From Streptomyces sp. NBC_00568 (GTDB taxonomy: Bacteria > Actinomycetota > Actinomycetes > Streptomycetales > Streptomycetaceae), in NCBI RefSeq assembly GCF_026341855.1, contig NZ_JAPENW010000001.1, forward strand, positions 4,331,001-4,395,000: DNA of 64,000 nt, given 5' to 3'. The notes under the pieces were generated by a model that ran no database searches, was not told the DNA's origin, and worked only from the letters and a program-made list of their open reading frames with translations. Shown one piece after another: positions 24,810 through 33,301 of the stretch. Each line of letters starts with the position of its first letter. Position 1 is the stretch's first letter. The position numbers and the translations under genes were made by a program.

Positions 24810-25659
24810 GAACGTCAGCAAGCTCACGAGCGCGGAGCGGCGCCGCTTCGTCACCGCGATGCTGGAGATCAAACGCCGCGGAGAGTACGACGAGTTCGTC
24901 CGGATGCACATCGAGTACTACGTCTCGGACGGAGACGGCGGACTGCGCTCGGCTCACATGGCGCCCTCCTTCCTGCCCTGGCACCGGCGGTTCCTGCTGG
25001 ACCTGGAGCGGTCGCTGCGCCGCGTGGACTCCGGGGTGAGCGTCCCCTATTGGGACTGGACGCGGGATCGTACGACGAAGTCCGCGCCGTGGACCAAGGA
25101 TCTGCTCGGCGGTGACGGGCGGCGCTCGGACCGGCAGGTCATGACCGGACCCTTCGCCTACGCGCAGGGCAACTGGACGATCAAGGAAGGGGTGACCGAC
25201 GGCGAGTTCCTCACGCGCGAGTTCGGCCGCCCGCGGCAGCCGCTCCAACTGCCCACGCAGCGCGACCTGAACACCGCCCTGGAGGACCCCGTCTACGACA
25301 CGGCTCCCTGGAACTCGACATCCACGCGGGGCTTCCGGAACCGGCTGGAGGGGTGGGGGCGCGGGTCGGGCAACTCCGCGTGGGGCAACCACAATCGCGT
25401 CCACCGCTGGGTCGGCGGCCACATGCTGGGCGGAGCCTCCGTCAACGACCCCGTCTTCTGGCTGCACCACGCCTTCGTCGACCTCCAGTGGTCCCGCTGG
25501 CAGAAGCGGCACGCGGGCGCGCGCTATCTGCCCGAGCGGCCCCCGGGTCTCGGCAACTCCCAGCACGGCCGCATCGTCGCCCGGCACGAGAAGATGCCCC
25601 CGTGGGGCGTGACGCCGGACTCGATGGAGAGCCACAGCCGCATCTACCGCTACGCGTAG
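24793..25659 (+). CDS. melC2: Tyrosinase
   Basis: A 288-aa type-3 copper enzyme that oxidises monophenols and o-diphenols to quinones, leading to melanin. Copper ligands are visible: CuA histidines 39, 55 and 64 (RMHIEYY, AHMAPSF, PWHRRF) and CuB histidines 200, 204 and 226 (GNHNRVHRW, FWLHHAF). Length fits the Streptomyces family. It has no signal peptide and relies on MelC1 for export and copper loading. The gene overlaps melC1, and a hairpin follows before the convergent chaplin. Confidence 0.96.
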   Translation: MVYTRKNVSKLTSAERRRFVTAMLEIKRRGEYDEFVRMHIEYYVSDGDGGLRSAHMAPSFLPWHRRFLLDLERSLRRVDSGVSVPYWDWTRDRTTKSAPWTKDLLGGDGRRSDRQVMTGPFAYAQGNWTIKEGVTDGEFLTREFGRPRQPLQLPTQRDLNTALEDPVYDTAPWNSTSTRGFRNRLEGWGRGSGNSAWGNHNRVHRWVGGHMLGGASVNDPVFWLHHAFVDLQWSRWQKRHAGARYLPERPPGLGNSQHGRIVARHEKMPPWGVTPDSMESHSRIYRYA

Positions 25660-25671
25660 CGGCCACGACTA

Positions 25672-25702
25672 GGCCCCCGGCAGCGACTTCCCGCCGGGGG
25701 CC
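25672..25702. terminator. Convergent terminator
   Basis: A 10-bp stem (25672-25681 with 25693-25702) followed by ttt lies between the tyrosinase stop and the end of the convergent chaplin gene. Confidence 0.8.
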
Positions 25703-25718
25703 TTTCGCGTACGTGGGC

Positions 25719-25997
25719 TCAGTTGCCGTAGCCGCCGTGCTGCTCCTTGTGGTGGCCACCGTCGTTCACGCAGGTGTTGCCGAACGCCGGGTTCAGCAGA
25801 CCGACGATGTCGATCGTGTTGCCGCACACGTTGACCGGCACGTGGATCGGGGCCTGAACGACATTGCCCGAAAGAACACCGGGCGAGCCGACGGCCTCGC
25901 CCTGGGCGCCGGCGTCAGCCATGGCCAGACCGGCCCCGCTGAGCGCCACGGCACCCGTGCCCACGACGACTGCGGCGGCCTTCGCGATGCGAGACAT
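25719..25997 (-). CDS. chpG: Short chaplin with Gly/Tyr tail (ChpG-like)
   Basis: A 92-aa chaplin started at the ATG at 25997, with AAAGGAGA about 5 nt upstream; the frame further upstream is not signal-like. Order: signal (MSRIAKAAAVVVGTGAVALSG), core GSPGVLSGN, VPVNVCGNTIDIVG, LNPAFGNTCVND, then a tail GGHHKEQHGGYGN. The extra tail and signal agree with what I recall of ChpG in S. coelicolor, also next to melC2. The tail has two adjacent histidines followed by a third. Confidence 0.92.
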   Translation of the reverse strand: MSRIAKAAAVVVGTGAVALSGAGLAMADAGAQGEAVGSPGVLSGNVVQAPIHVPVNVCGNTIDIVGLLNPAFGNTCVNDGGHHKEQHGGYGN

Positions 25998-26225
25998 CAC
26001 GTTCTCCTTTGAATCGATGAGTGCGGTGGCTCGGACGCGACCGCACTCCCCCTTCAACGCGTCCACCCACGCCTGGTCACGGGCGTTCACCGGAGGATCA
26101 CCCTTAGATCGCGGCCGGCCGGGCGGTCGTACACGCGCTCGGGCCCGCACCGCCCCTTCAACAGGCCTGTCAGGCAGGGCGACCCGAAGAATCGGCCGAC
26201 CGGGCAACCGGCCGGCCGTGCCCCG

Positions 26226-27185
26226 TCAGCCGAGGCGGCGCAGTGGTGTGCCCGCCAGGTACGCCTGGATGTTCTCGACCGCCGCGCCGTAGTACGTCTC
26301 GTAGTTGGAACGCGACACATAGCCGAGGTGAGGCGTGGCCAGCAGACGGGGAGCCGAGCGCATCGGGTGGTCGGCGGGCAGGGGTTCGACGTCGAACACG
26401 TCGAGGCCCGCTCCGGCGATCCGCCCCGCGTGCAGCGCGGCCAGCAGCGCGTCCTGGTCGACGATCGCCGAGCGCGAGGTGTTGACGAGAAAGGCGGTCG
26501 GCTTGAGGAGGGCCAGTTCGGCGGCGCCGACCAGGCCCCGGGTGCGGTCGCCGAGCGCGAGGTGGACGGAGACGAAGTCGCTGCCCGCCAGCAGCTCTTC
26601 CTTGGAGGGGGCGAGTTCCACCCCGACCTCGTCGGCCCGCTCCGTGCCGAGGTTCTGGCTCCACGCGCTGACCCGCATGCCGAAGGCGAGGCCCACCCGT
26701 GCCACCTGGCCGCCGATCCTGCCCAGCCCGAGCAGGCCGAGCCGACGGCCGTGCAGATCGGCGCCGACCGTGCTCTGCCAGGGGCCGCCCGCCCGCAACC
26801 CGTCGTGCTCCGCGACGATCCCCCGCGCCAGACCGAGCAGCAGCGCCCAGGTCAGCTCCACCGGGGGCGTCGAGGAACTCGGGGTGCCGCACACGGTCAC
26901 CCCGTGCGCCTCGGCGGCCGCGTAGTCGATCACCGTGTTGCGCATACCGGAGGCGATCAACAGCTTCAGCCTGGGCAGCCGGGCCAGCAGAGAGGCCGGG
27001 AAGGGCACGCGTTCGCGCAGGGTGACGACGATGTCGAAGTCCGCCAGCGCGGCGGCCAGCGCGTCCTCGTCGGCGAAGTGCCGGTCGAACGCGGTGACTT
27101 CCACGGTGTCCGCGACGGGCGACCAGTCGGCGATCTCGGTCGCGACGCCCTGATAGTCGTCCAGCACGGCACAGCGAAGTCGCAT
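26226..27185 (-). CDS. D-2-hydroxyacid dehydrogenase (NAD-dependent)
   Basis: A 319-aa enzyme. The NAD-binding GLGRIG lies at residues 153-158; catalytic Arg238 (NTSRSAIVD), Glu267 (FDVEPLP) and His286 (LATPHLGY) are in place. These enzymes reduce 2-oxoacids to D-2-hydroxyacids; phosphoglycerate, glycerate and erythronate-4-phosphate dehydrogenases belong here. It lacks the ACT domain of SerA-type phosphoglycerate dehydrogenase. The substrate is unknown. It is a single gene, divergent from the His-rich membrane protein. Confidence 0.9.
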   Translation of the reverse strand: MRLRCAVLDDYQGVATEIADWSPVADTVEVTAFDRHFADEDALAAALADFDIVVTLRERVPFPASLLARLPRLKLLIASGMRNTVIDYAAAEAHGVTVCGTPSSSTPPVELTWALLLGLARGIVAEHDGLRAGGPWQSTVGADLHGRRLGLLGLGRIGGQVARVGLAFGMRVSAWSQNLGTERADEVGVELAPSKEELLAGSDFVSVHLALGDRTRGLVGAAELALLKPTAFLVNTSRSAIVDQDALLAALHAGRIAGAGLDVFDVEPLPADHPMRSAPRLLATPHLGYVSRSNYETYYGAAVENIQAYLAGTPLRRLG

Positions 27186-27321
27186 GTCAGGTCCCTCCGA
27201 GGTTCAGCCGGACCCTACCCGAGCGCCGGCCCCGGGGAGCCGGGCGGTCCGTGACCGATGCCTCGGGGGGTAGGGGGAAGCCGACACGGTCAATCGCTCC
27301 CCATGGCAGTATCTGGGCTTC

Positions 27322-27909
27322 ATGAGGGCGTCCCTGGCGGTACGGAGCTTGCGCGCGGCGGTGTTCGCCGCGCTGTGCGTGCTGCTGGCCGCAGGGGGGC
27401 ATGTGCTCGCCACCGGACAGGCGCCGCCGAACTGGGCGGACGCTGCCGGACTCCTCGCCGTCTTCGCCGTCGGCTGTCCGCTGGGCGGCCGGGAACGGTC
27501 CCTCTTCGGGATAGGCGGCGCCATGCTCGCCGCGCAGGCCGGGCTCCACCTCGGGTTCGAGGCCGCCCGCCCGCGCATGGCGATGACCATGCACGGGTCA
27601 TACATGACGCATCCGCACACCCACGCCCTGACGCCCCATGCCACGGCCGCGCATGTCGCCGCCGCCGTGCTGGCGACCTGGTGGCTGCGGCGCGGCGAGG
27701 CCGCCCTGTGGTCCCTGCTGCGCCGGGCGGCCACGTTGGTGCCGGGGCTGGCCGCTTGGTGGAGGGTGCGGAGGGGGCTGTCTCCCCTCCGGCCGCGCGA
27801 GGACGCCGCGGGCCGGACACCCGCCGAGCCGTGGTCGCTTCGGCAGGCGCTGCTGCGGCACGCCGTCTCCCGTCGGGGACCGCCGGCAGGGCTCGCGTAC
27901 ACGCCCTGA
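27322..27909 (+). CDS. His-rich integral membrane protein
   Basis: A 195-aa protein with hydrophobic segments near residues 10-30, 40-60, 65-80 and 110-125. A histidine- and methionine-rich loop, MAMTMHGSYMTHPHTHALTP, lies before the last segment. The next gene, 31 bp downstream, encodes a YcnI-type copper protein, so the His/Met loop may handle copper. Similar small proteins precede YcnI genes in Streptomyces as far as I recall. The C-terminal ~70 residues are Arg-rich and probably cytoplasmic. Confidence 0.75.
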   Translation: MRASLAVRSLRAAVFAALCVLLAAGGHVLATGQAPPNWADAAGLLAVFAVGCPLGGRERSLFGIGGAMLAAQAGLHLGFEAARPRMAMTMHGSYMTHPHTHALTPHATAAHVAAAVLATWWLRRGEAALWSLLRRAATLVPGLAAWWRVRRGLSPLRPREDAAGRTPAEPWSLRQALLRHAVSRRGPPAGLAYTP

Positions 27910-27940
27910 CCACGTTCCCCTTCCGTACGGAGTTCCCCAG

Positions 27941-28723
27941 ATGTCCCCGATGAGCACCACCCTGCGCCGGACCGGCACGCTCGCCGCCCTCACCACCGCG
28001 GGCGTCCTGGCCGCCGCCGGCGCGGCCTTCGCGCATGTGACGGTCCACCCCGAGAGCTACGCCAAGGGAGCCACGGACGGTGTCCTGAGCTTCCGCGTCC
28101 CCAACGAGGAGGACACCGCCAGCACCACCAAGGTGCAGGTCTTCCTGCCCACCGATCACCCGGTCCTGGGCGTCCTGGTCACCCCGCAGGCGGGCTGGAC
28201 CGCGAAGGTGACGACCATCAAGCTGAAGAAGCCGATCAAGACGGACGACGGCACGATCAGCGACGCCGTCTCCGAGATCACCTGGACCGGCGGCAGGATT
28301 CGCCACGGCGAGTTCCAGGACTTCGACGTCGCCTTCGGCCAACTGCCGGACGACACCGACCAGCTGACCTTCAAGACGCTCCAGACCTACTCGGACGGCA
28401 AGGTCGCGCGCTGGATCGAGGAGGCGAAGAAGGGCGGCGAGGAGCCGGAGAACCCCGCTCCGGTACTGGCCCTCACCGCCAAGGGCGCGGCCGAGGAGAA
28501 CTCGGACGGGGCCGCCGGATCCGACGCGTCCTCGTCGTCCTCGTCGTCCTCGTCGTCCTCGTCGTCGTCCTCGGCCTCCTCGGAGGGCGAGGAATCGACC
28601 GCGAGCGACAAGAGCAGTGACTCCACCGCGCGCGCTCTGGGCACGGCGGGCCTCGTCGTCGGCGTCCTCGGCCTGATCGCGGCCGGATTCGCCGTCGTGC
28701 GTGGCCGGAGCACCCGCTCCTAG
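27941..28723 (+). CDS. YcnI-family (DUF1775) copper-binding protein with membrane anchor
   Basis: A 260-aa protein. GGAG lies 8 nt before the ATG at 27941. A signal peptide should be cut at AAFA|HVTVHPE, leaving an N-terminal histidine, which in this family binds copper with a nearby conserved Glu and Trp (VTPQAGWTAKV, ISEITWTGG-like). A poly-Ser linker of about 16 residues and a C-terminal transmembrane segment with an RGR tail follow. It acts on the outer face of the membrane. The neighbourhood (His-rich membrane protein upstream, tyrosinase 2.3 kb away) supports a copper role. Confidence 0.88.
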   Translation: MSPMSTTLRRTGTLAALTTAGVLAAAGAAFAHVTVHPESYAKGATDGVLSFRVPNEEDTASTTKVQVFLPTDHPVLGVLVTPQAGWTAKVTTIKLKKPIKTDDGTISDAVSEITWTGGRIRHGEFQDFDVAFGQLPDDTDQLTFKTLQTYSDGKVARWIEEAKKGGEEPENPAPVLALTAKGAAEENSDGAAGSDASSSSSSSSSSSSSSSASSEGEESTASDKSSDSTARALGTAGLVVGVLGLIAAGFAVVRGRSTRS

Positions 28724-28739
28724 CACCTGTCCGGTGCGT

Positions 28740-28785
28740 GGCCGCCGCCCCGCCGGTGTCGACTCCCGTCGGCGGGGCGGCGGCC
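28740..28785 (+). terminator. Large GC-rich terminator
   Basis: A perfect 16-bp stem (28740-28755 with 28770-28785) with a 14-nt loop lies 17 nt after the YcnI stop. Confidence 0.85.
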
Positions 28786-28855
28786 CCCACGGTCACGCTC
28801 CGGCACCCCGTGGATCACCACATGAGCCGCCGTGCCGTGGCCGGAACGCTGCCGC

Positions 28856-28919
28856 GTGACCGCGTGACCGCGTGACCGCGTGACCGCGTGACCGCGTGAC
28901 CGCGTGACCGAGTGACCGG
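28856..28919. repeat. Eight tandem copies of an 8-bp unit
   Basis: gtgaccgc is repeated head to tail; six copies are perfect and the last two differ in the final base. It lies between the YcnI terminator and the end of the convergent thioester-domain gene. A coding role is unlikely. Confidence 0.92.
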
Positions 28920-28946
28920 TCGGCTGGGGCCTGGGGCCCGGGCCGT

Positions 28947-30353
28947 TCAGTCCTGCGGCGGAGTCTGCTTCCTGCGGAGGAGGACCACCACTGCCCCGCC
29001 GATCACGACGAGGGCGATGGCCATGCCCGCGATGACCGGAGTCGCGTTGGAGCCGCCTGTCTCGGCGAGGTCGGTGCCCCCGCCGGAGCCGCCGACCGAC
29101 GCCGGGCTCGGCTCACTGAGCGTCTGGGTCGAGATGTCGCTCGTCGCGCCCTGGGTCTTGCAGTCCAGCACGCCCTTGAAGCGCTTCTCGACGCCGTTCG
29201 GGCCGGCGATCGTGAAGTCGTACGCCTGGTCCTCCTGCAGCGGGATGGTGATCCGCTGGGCCACGCCCGCCTCGATGGTGTGCTCGATCCCCATCAGCTC
29301 GAACGTGAACGGCTCGTCGCCCTTGTTGGCGGCCGTGATGTCCACGCCGCCCTTGGCGCAGTTCTTCTGGGCGGACAGGGCGGGTATCGCGCCCGTCTCC
29401 GCCCAGTCGGCGACCGCCGTGGCGGAGACGGTGGACTCGCTGGAGCCCGCGAGGATCTGCGTCTGGCTACGCGTCTCCGAGGCGAAGGCGCGGCCGACCG
29501 GCACGGTCGTGGAGGCCTGCACGCTGAGCGAGGCGGAACCGTCGGGGCTGTCCTCCGGGACGTCGAAGAAGAGCTTGCCGCCGTCGGCGGCGGAGGTGAC
29601 CGCCCTGCCGTCCTTGTCGACGACCTTCACGCCGCTGGCGGCGGTGTCCGCGGGCGGCGTCACCGTCACGCTCTCCGCGTTGGTGTGCACCGTGACCGGG
29701 CCGAGCCGCTCGCCCGCGTGGCCGGAGACCGCGGCCGGGTCGAGCGTCAGTGAGGCCGCGGGCTCCGGAAGGTTCCGCGCGTTCTTCTGCAGATAGTCCG
29801 CGAGCTTCTCCGCCTGCGGGTCCGCGGCGTCCACGTCGGCGCCGTCCGAGTACCGCCAGATGGCCACCTGAGTGCCGGCCGCCGCGTCCTGCTCGGTGAG
29901 GCCGGTGACACCGGCCTTCTCGGCCAGCGCCGCCAGGTCGTTCACCTGCGGGTAGGAGTTCTGCAGGATCCAGCGGATCCTGCCCGCGTCCTTGTTGCCG
30001 TTCAGCGACGTGCCGCTCCAGGAGGTCTCCTGGTACTTGGCGTCCCGCTGCGTCGGGTTGTGGAGGTCGACGCAGTAGGTCTGCAGCATGCCGCCGTCGT
30101 CGACGGACATCTCGAACAGACCGGCCGAGACCCAGGAGTCCTCGCCGTTGTCGTGGACGACCGCGGAGCCGTAGGTCTTCAGCTCGCCCAGGGTGGCGGT
30201 CGCTCCCCCCGGGCTCTGCGGTGTCCCGTCGGCGACGGCCGTACCGGCGGCGGCGATCGTCCCCGCGGCGGCGAGTCCCCACACCAACGCCGCGGCGGCG
30301 AGGCGGGCCGCCCCTCGCCCGCGCGTGGACGACACCGAGAACGCAGAAGACAC
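28947..30353 (-). CDS. Thioester-domain (TQXA) surface protein with LAETG sortase signal
   Basis: A 468-aa wall-anchored protein. The start is the GTG at 30353 because AAGGGGA lies 5 nt upstream; the frame continues open to 30455 without such a site. Order: signal peptide (cleavage near AVA|DGTPQ); a thioester domain with the cysteine of MLQTYCVDLHNP and the glutamine of GTQVAIWRYSD, which in this family form an internal Cys-Gln thioester; a Cys-containing Ig-like region; and LAETG with a membrane segment and RRK tail. Thioester domains can bind covalently to surfaces. In Streptomyces such proteins are sortase substrates of aerial hyphae. Confidence 0.88.
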   Translation of the reverse strand: MSSAFSVSSTRGRGAARLAAAALVWGLAAAGTIAAAGTAVADGTPQSPGGATATLGELKTYGSAVVHDNGEDSWVSAGLFEMSVDDGGMLQTYCVDLHNPTQRDAKYQETSWSGTSLNGNKDAGRIRWILQNSYPQVNDLAALAEKAGVTGLTEQDAAAGTQVAIWRYSDGADVDAADPQAEKLADYLQKNARNLPEPAASLTLDPAAVSGHAGERLGPVTVHTNAESVTVTPPADTAASGVKVVDKDGRAVTSAADGGKLFFDVPEDSPDGSASLSVQASTTVPVGRAFASETRSQTQILAGSSESTVSATAVADWAETGAIPALSAQKNCAKGGVDITAANKGDEPFTFELMGIEHTIEAGVAQRITIPLQEDQAYDFTIAGPNGVEKRFKGVLDCKTQGATSDISTQTLSEPSPASVGGSGGGTDLAETGGSNATPVIAGMAIALVVIGGAVVVLLRRKQTPPQD

Positions 30354-30610
30354 AGAATTCCCCTTCAGGCAGGACCCTTTGACATGGGGGACGGTCCCGC
30401 CAGCAGAATCAGAAGCCCCGAGAGCTGTGTTGGGCATCCTAAAGAAGCGCCGCATCGCACTCCCCGGTCATGTCATCCGATAACCGATCCGACTCGTAAT
30501 CGTTATCGCGACCACGCCCGTGAGCTGCGCCTATCGACAAATCCACGAGAAGCGACGGAGCGTATTTGTCGATAAGCCGCAGTTCGGTCAGATCGTTGCT
30601 GCCTCTGACA

Positions 30611-31078
30611 TCACGTCACCCCGGCCGGTTCGGGACGCTGTTGGGACGCGTCGTCCGGCCGAGCGTCCGGCGCCGATTCCCAACTGGGTTCAGGCCGGTG
30701 CGCCGAAGCCGGCTCGCTCTCCTTGGACGCACGCCGGAAGGCCGACGTACCGCGGGAGAGGTCGTGGCCGATCGCCACCGCGTCGATGTCCGCCGACGTC
30801 CAGCTCTGCCCGTCGCGTGTCTCGGTGCGCACCTTCAGCCTGCCCTGCACGATGACGGGATCGCCCACCGACACCGAGGCCCCCACGTTCGTGGCGAGCG
30901 CGCGATTGGCCCACACCGTGAAGAAGTTGGTGTGCCCGTCCGTCCACCCGTTCTTCTCGCGGTCCCAGTACCGCGAGGTCACCGCCAGCCGGAACCGCGC
31001 CGACGCGCCGTTCGCCAATTCCCGGTACACGGGCCGTGTCGCCACATTGCCCACCGCGCACACCATCGTCTCGTTCAT
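30611..31078 (-). CDS. ssbB: Single-stranded DNA-binding protein, SsbB-type
   Basis: A 155-aa OB-fold protein: MNETMVCAVGNVATRPVYRE, ARFRLAVTSRYWDREKNGWTDG (broken by no gap), TNFFTVWANRALATNV and VIVQGRLKVR. The C-terminal tail lacks the acidic DDEPPF-type tip of the main replicative SSB, as expected for the second Streptomyces paralogue SsbB, which has been linked to chromosome segregation in spores. It lies next to dynB/dynA, whose products act in sporulation septation. Promoter elements were not identified. Confidence 0.88.
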   Translation of the reverse strand: MNETMVCAVGNVATRPVYRELANGASARFRLAVTSRYWDREKNGWTDGHTNFFTVWANRALATNVGASVSVGDPVIVQGRLKVRTETRDGQSWTSADIDAVAIGHDLSRGTSAFRRASKESEPASAHRPEPSWESAPDARPDDASQQRPEPAGVT

Positions 31079-31210
31079 CGTGAATCCCTCCCGTGCGAAT
31101 GCGTCTGCCGCGGCGAGCGCATGCGCTGCGATCGCCGCGGGATCAGACTGCCTCCGCCGGGCCGGGCCCGCCGAGCGCTGTGTACTACCCGCCGGTTGTG
31201 GAAAACCGCG

Positions 31211-33301
31211 TCACCTGACCGGGGCACCCGCCGGCGCCGTTCCCATGACCCGCCCGTACTGCTCCCGTACCTCGCGGTACCGCAGCAGCTCCGCGGCCAC
31301 GGGGTCCAGTACCCGGGCTCTTCCGCATCCGGAAGCCGCCTCGCGCAATCGCCGTTCCGCTTCGAGGCCGTAGCGCCGGGCCGGCCCGCGCGCCGCCATC
31401 CTGCTGCTCCACTCCACGGCCGGGCCGCCGATGATGCCCGCCACCATCAGCAGCACCGGAACCCCGAGATTCGGCGACATGACGCCGACGATCTGCCCCA
31501 TCAGCCAGAGCCCGCCGATGACCTGGAGGATCGTCATCGAGGCCTGTGCGAGCACCGCGACGGGCCACCAGCCGGGCCGCGGCGGCCGTCCGCCCGGTGT
31601 CGTCGCGCGCGTCGCCATGTCGTCCAGCGCCTCGGGCAGCCCCTGCGCGCCGCGTACGGCCGCCTCGCGGACCGCCTGGGCCCAGGGCGCGGGAAGCCCG
31701 TACGCGGCCCGGTCCGCGACCGTCCGCACCGCCTGCTCGACGCGCTGGCGCGCGGTGGCCTCCTCGTCCGCGGGGGTGCGCACGGGCAGACGACCGGTCT
31801 GGGGTTCGCGCCGGTCCTGGTACCAGCGCCACAGCCGCAGCCAGGGCGTACCGCACGCGCGGTTGGCGTTGCGGCGCCAGGCCCGCTCGGCGGCCTCACC
31901 GGTCGCGACGGCGCCCACCGCGTCCGCGAGCCTGTCCGCGAACTCGTCGCGCGCCTCCTCGCTGAGCCCGACCCGCCTCCCCGTCGCGTAGACGGGCCGC
32001 AGCCGTGCGGCGGCCGCGTCGAGATCGGCCGAGATCCGCCGTGCGGCGGCACCGCGTTCGGCCACGAACTGGCCGAGACACTCGCGTAGTTCGGGGATTC
32101 CTTCCCCGGTGAGCGCGGACAGCGAGAGGACGGTCGCGCCCGGTTCGCCGTACTCGCCGAGCGCGATGCCGTCCTCGTCGAGCAGCCGCCGCAGATCGTC
32201 GAGCACCTGGTCGGCGGCTTCGCCGGGAAGCCGGTCCACCTGGTTGAGGACCACGAAGGTGACCTCCGCGTGCCCGGCCAGGGGCCGCAGATAGCGCTCA
32301 TGGAGGACGGCGTCCGCGTACTTCTCCGGATCCACCACCCAGATGACCGCGTCGACGAGCGCCAGGACGCGGTCCACCTGTTCGCGGTGCTGGACCGCCG
32401 CGGAGTCGTGGTCGGGCAGGTCGACCAGGACCAGGCCGCGCAGCTGTGCCTCCGCCTCCGCGCTCTGCAGCGGGCGTCTGCGCAGCCGCCCGGGGATGCC
32501 GAGCCGGTCGATGAGGGTGGCCGCGCCGTCGCTCCAGCTGCAGGCGATGGGGGCCGAGGTCGTCGGCCTGCGCACGCCGGTCTCCGAGATGGCCACGCCC
32601 GCGAGCGCGTTGAAGAGCTGCGACTTGCCGCTGCCCGTGGCCCCGGCGATCGCGACGACGGTGTGCTCGCCGGAGAGCCTGCGGCGGGCGGCCGCCTCGT
32701 CCAGGACCCGGCCCGCCTCCGCGAGCGTCCTGCTGTCGAGCCGGGTGCGGGAGAGGCCCACCAGCTCGCGGAGCGCGTCCAGGCGCGAGCGCAGCGGCCC
32801 GTCGTACGCGAGGGGGGAGGGAAGGGCAGGGACGGCGGTCGCGGTCTCCACCACCGGCGTCTGGTACCTGCCGGGGGCCGTCTCGGTCACGCGGCGTGCG
32901 ATGAGGCCGTCGTCCCAGACCGGGCCGTCCTCCGCCCGCGCGGGGTCGTCGCCCTCCCCGCGCGCGCGGGGTTTCACTTCGGAGGCCTCCTTCGGGGCTT
33001 CCTTCCCCGGCGCGTCGTCGCTCCGAGCGGCCCGGCCGCCGTCGCCGCTCGTGCCGCTCTCGGTCTCTTCGGCGCCGTCCGGGGACCCGGCCCCGGAACT
33101 CGCCGCATCCGGGCGCCCGTTCTCCGGAGTGTCCTCGGCGCGGTCGTGGCCCTCGGCGCCCGCGGCACCCGTCGCGGAGGGAACGTTCTCGGGGGCGCCG
33201 TCCTCGGAGCGGTCCTCTCCGGGACGGCCGTCCCCGGGTCGCTTGTCTCCGGGACGGTCGGCCTGATCCGTGTGGTCAGTGACGGCAGTCACCGCGGTCA
33301 C
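31211..33301 (-). CDS. dynB: Dynamin-like GTPase with membrane anchor (DynB)
   Basis: A 696-aa protein. The first ~140 residues are acidic and disordered (DRPGDKRPGDGRPGE-like). The GTPase domain has a P-loop GATGSGKSQ, switch threonine region RPTTSAP, G3 DLPDHD and G4 NQVD. Near residues 570-620 two transmembrane segments are visible (ILQVIGGLWLMG and VPVLLMVAGIIGG). Streptomyces DynA and DynB stabilise FtsZ rings during sporulation; DynB is the membrane-integral partner. The start overlaps the dynA stop by 4 bp (ATGA). The symbols rest on the paired, overlapping arrangement and topology. Confidence 0.82.
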   Translation of the reverse strand: MTAVTAVTDHTDQADRPGDKRPGDGRPGEDRSEDGAPENVPSATGAAGAEGHDRAEDTPENGRPDAASSGAGSPDGAEETESGTSGDGGRAARSDDAPGKEAPKEASEVKPRARGEGDDPARAEDGPVWDDGLIARRVTETAPGRYQTPVVETATAVPALPSPLAYDGPLRSRLDALRELVGLSRTRLDSRTLAEAGRVLDEAAARRRLSGEHTVVAIAGATGSGKSQLFNALAGVAISETGVRRPTTSAPIACSWSDGAATLIDRLGIPGRLRRRPLQSAEAEAQLRGLVLVDLPDHDSAAVQHREQVDRVLALVDAVIWVVDPEKYADAVLHERYLRPLAGHAEVTFVVLNQVDRLPGEAADQVLDDLRRLLDEDGIALGEYGEPGATVLSLSALTGEGIPELRECLGQFVAERGAAARRISADLDAAAARLRPVYATGRRVGLSEEARDEFADRLADAVGAVATGEAAERAWRRNANRACGTPWLRLWRWYQDRREPQTGRLPVRTPADEEATARQRVEQAVRTVADRAAYGLPAPWAQAVREAAVRGAQGLPEALDDMATRATTPGGRPPRPGWWPVAVLAQASMTILQVIGGLWLMGQIVGVMSPNLGVPVLLMVAGIIGGPAVEWSSRMAARGPARRYGLEAERRLREAASGCGRARVLDPVAAELLRYREVREQYGRVMGTAPAGAPVR

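Noticed and set aside
28856..28919. CRISPR or origin iterons
   Set aside because: Units are 8 bp and contiguous, with no spacers, cas genes or replication gene nearby.
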